The position numbers and the translations under genes are program-made. From Mageeibacillus sp. UBA5734 (GTDB taxonomy: Bacteria > Bacillota > Clostridia > Saccharofermentanales > UBA5734): a DNA stretch of 64,000 nucleotides. The stretch covers positions 13,419-77,418 of the forward strand of contig DIGA01000117.1 in the NCBI GenBank assembly GCA_002419365.1, written 5' to 3'. Below the pieces are notes generated by a model. That model ran no database searches. It saw nothing but the letters and a program-made list of their open reading frames with translations, and was not told the origin of the DNA. Shown here piece after piece: positions 62,652 through 64,000 of this stretch (positions are counted from its first letter, which is position 1; the number at the start of each line of letters is the position of its first letter).

Positions 62652-64000
62652 TAGGCTTGCGGGCCGCAAGGCACTGCTTCAACTGCGGCAAATGATCACG
62701 GATCACGAACAGGCTTTTCTGGCTGCCTTGCAGCAAGACTCAGGCAAGCCACTGGTTGAAGCCTACGCTGCAGAAATCAGCCTGGTTCTGGATGAAATCC
62801 ATTTCCTCCTGCGCCAGGGCCATCAAGTTCTCAAACCTGTCAAGATCTGGGGGCTAGGTCTCTGGTTCCAGAACCAGGCCATTATCAGCAGAGAGCCTTA
62901 TGGACGGGTATTGGTTATCAGTCCCTGGAACTACCCATTCCAACTCTCCCTTTTGCCTGTGGCCGGAGCCTTGCTGGCCGGAAACACCTGCGTCCTCAAA
63001 CCATCTGAGCTGGCACCCGCGACCACCAGGTTGCTCGAGAAACTCGTCCCTCGCTATTTCCCTTGTCACCCAGGGATTGGAGAGCCGTGTCTGAAAATCG
63101 TCACCGGCGATGCCAAGGTCGCCCAGGCGTTGCTCCTGGAATCCTGGGATTTTGTCTTTTTCACTGGCAGTGGCAAGGTCGGCCAGATCGTATCTGAAAC
63201 GCTCTCGCCCCGCCTGATTCCCCATGTCCTCGAACTGGGGGGCAAGAATCCCGTGATCATTGGGCCAGGCGGTGTCACACCTGCCCTGGTCCGCCGACTG
63301 GTCTGGGCGAAATTCATCAATTGTGGTCAGACCTGCATCGCTCCTGATGATGTCCTGGTACCAGAAAAAGACATGGCAGCACTTGCAGGACATCTGATAA
63401 CCCAGTTGAATGCCTTTTATGGTACCGATCCCGCGCTAAGCCCGGATTATGGCCGGATCGGACATGATCGTCATTTCGACCGCCTCGTCCAGATGCTGGA
63501 GTCAAGTCTGGCTTGTACAGGACCAACAGGAGATCATCAAGCAGCATCACCCCGGATATTGTCAGGCGGTCAGTACAACCGCACGTCACTCTATTTCGCT
63601 CCGACCCTGATAACAGGTCTCGCAACAAACGCTCCATTGGCCACTGAAGAAATTTTCGGTCCGATCCTGCCCATCCAGACTTATCGCGACGAAACCCACC
63701 TGCGCGAGCTGTTGTCAGCCCGGCCACAACCTCTGACGGTCTACTGCCTCAGCCAGGATAACCGGTTTGCCAAAAGGATGTCCCAGGATATTCGAACCGG
63801 TTCATTTGCCCACAACCAGTTCATCTATCATGCTGCCAGCAGCCTCCTGGCATTTGGCGGCCTTGGCAGCAGCGGGCACGGACGCTACCATGGCCTTGCC
63901 AGCCTCCTCACCTTCACCTATGAAAAAACCATGTACAAAAATGCTGGAAATTTTGAACTGAAACAGCAGTTCCCGCCCTATGGAGCAGGAGCCCTCACTG
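62644..64000 (+). CDS. aldH: Aldehyde dehydrogenase, C30 carotenoid pathway type (3' end outside window)
   Basis: This frame starts with ATG at 62644-62646, overlapping the crtP stop by eight bases, and is open to the window edge (452 codons). It is an ALDH3-type dehydrogenase: VISPWNYPFQLSLLP, the catalytic glutamate in LELGGKNPVI (Glu197), the catalytic cysteine in NCGQTCIAP (Cys231) and the terminal QFPPYGAGALT region. From its place it should oxidise diaponeurosporenal to diaponeurosporenoate between CrtP and CrtQ. Only a few C-terminal codons are probably missing. In S. aureus the aldH for this step is not in the crt operon. Confidence 0.9.
   Translation, partial: MADRLAGRKALLQLRQMITDHEQAFLAALQQDSGKPLVEAYAAEISLVLDEIHFLLRQGHQVLKPVKIWGLGLWFQNQAIISREPYGRVLVISPWNYPFQLSLLPVAGALLAGNTCVLKPSELAPATTRLLEKLVPRYFPCHPGIGEPCLKIVTGDAKVAQALLLESWDFVFFTGSGKVGQIVSETLSPRLIPHVLELGGKNPVIIGPGGVTPALVRRLVWAKFINCGQTCIAPDDVLVPEKDMAALAGHLITQLNAFYGTDPALSPDYGRIGHDRHFDRLVQMLESSLACTGPTGDHQAASPRILSGGQYNRTSLYFAPTLITGLATNAPLATEEIFGPILPIQTYRDETHLRELLSARPQPLTVYCLSQDNRFAKRMSQDIRTGSFAHNQFIYHAASSLLAFGGLGSSGHGRYHGLASLLTFTYEKTMYKNAGNFELKQQFPPYGAGALT

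Overview
This 64 kb window looks like chromosomal core DNA of a fairly GC-rich member of the Bacillota, probably class Clostridia. The evidence is gene content and order: miaB-mutS-mutL-miaA-hfq facing lexA, phoH-pgpH-ybeY-era-recO, efp-asp23-amaP-nusB-xseAB-ispA-dxs-nadK-argR-recN, rny beside ymdB, and a PyrR-type pyr leader. Nothing pins down a genus. Most genes are on the minus strand and tightly packed with ATGA-type overlaps. I see no rRNA, insertion sequence, prophage or CRISPR array.

Region by region. (1) 1-20.8 kb: the lexA 3' end, then a long minus-strand run that starts at a PyrR-regulated leader: pyrR-pyrB-pyrC-pyrF-carB-pyrK-pyrD-pyrE, a YgjP-like metalloprotease, a pseudouridine synthase, an unknown membrane protein, a DAHP synthase, miaB-mutS-mutL-miaA-hfq. 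carA is not present. (2) 20.8-23.7 kb: four tRNA genes (Leu-CAA, Met-CAU, Tyr-GUA, Leu-CAG), a HicA-like toxin paired with an unrecognised partner instead of HicB, and murD. (3) 23.8-36.9 kb: a DinG/XPD-like helicase fused to a PD-(D/E)XK nuclease; recO, era, ybeY, pgpH, phoH, two DUF881 proteins, rluD, lspA, an orphan solute-binding lipoprotein and ymdB. (4) 37-50.4 kb: rny, a small [2Fe-2S] protein, a third RluA-family enzyme, recN-argR-nadK-dxs-ispA-xseB-xseA-nusB, the Asp23 envelope module, efp and yqeG. (5) 50.5-59.3 kb: an aspartate kinase, a membrane-anchored deacetylase-fold protein that has lost its metal ligands, topoisomerase IV (parE-parC) separated by an unusual palindromic tandem repeat, tRNA-Arg, tRNA-Gly and a PHP phosphatase. 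(6) 59.5-64 kb: crtQ-crtO-crtP-aldH, the late steps of a staphyloxanthin-type C30 carotenoid pathway, running off the right edge.

How parts work together. The pyr genes cover UMP synthesis except the carbamoyl-phosphate synthase glutaminase. mutS/mutL/recO/recN/xseAB/lexA and the helicase form a broad repair set. dxs and ispA supply the farnesyl diphosphate that the crt genes would consume. hfq, rny, ymdB and ybeY concentrate RNA metabolism in the same window. Points most worth following up are the HicA/unknown-partner module, the crt cluster with its linked aldehyde dehydrogenase, the parE-parC palindromic repeat, the deacetylase pseudoenzyme, and the missing carA.
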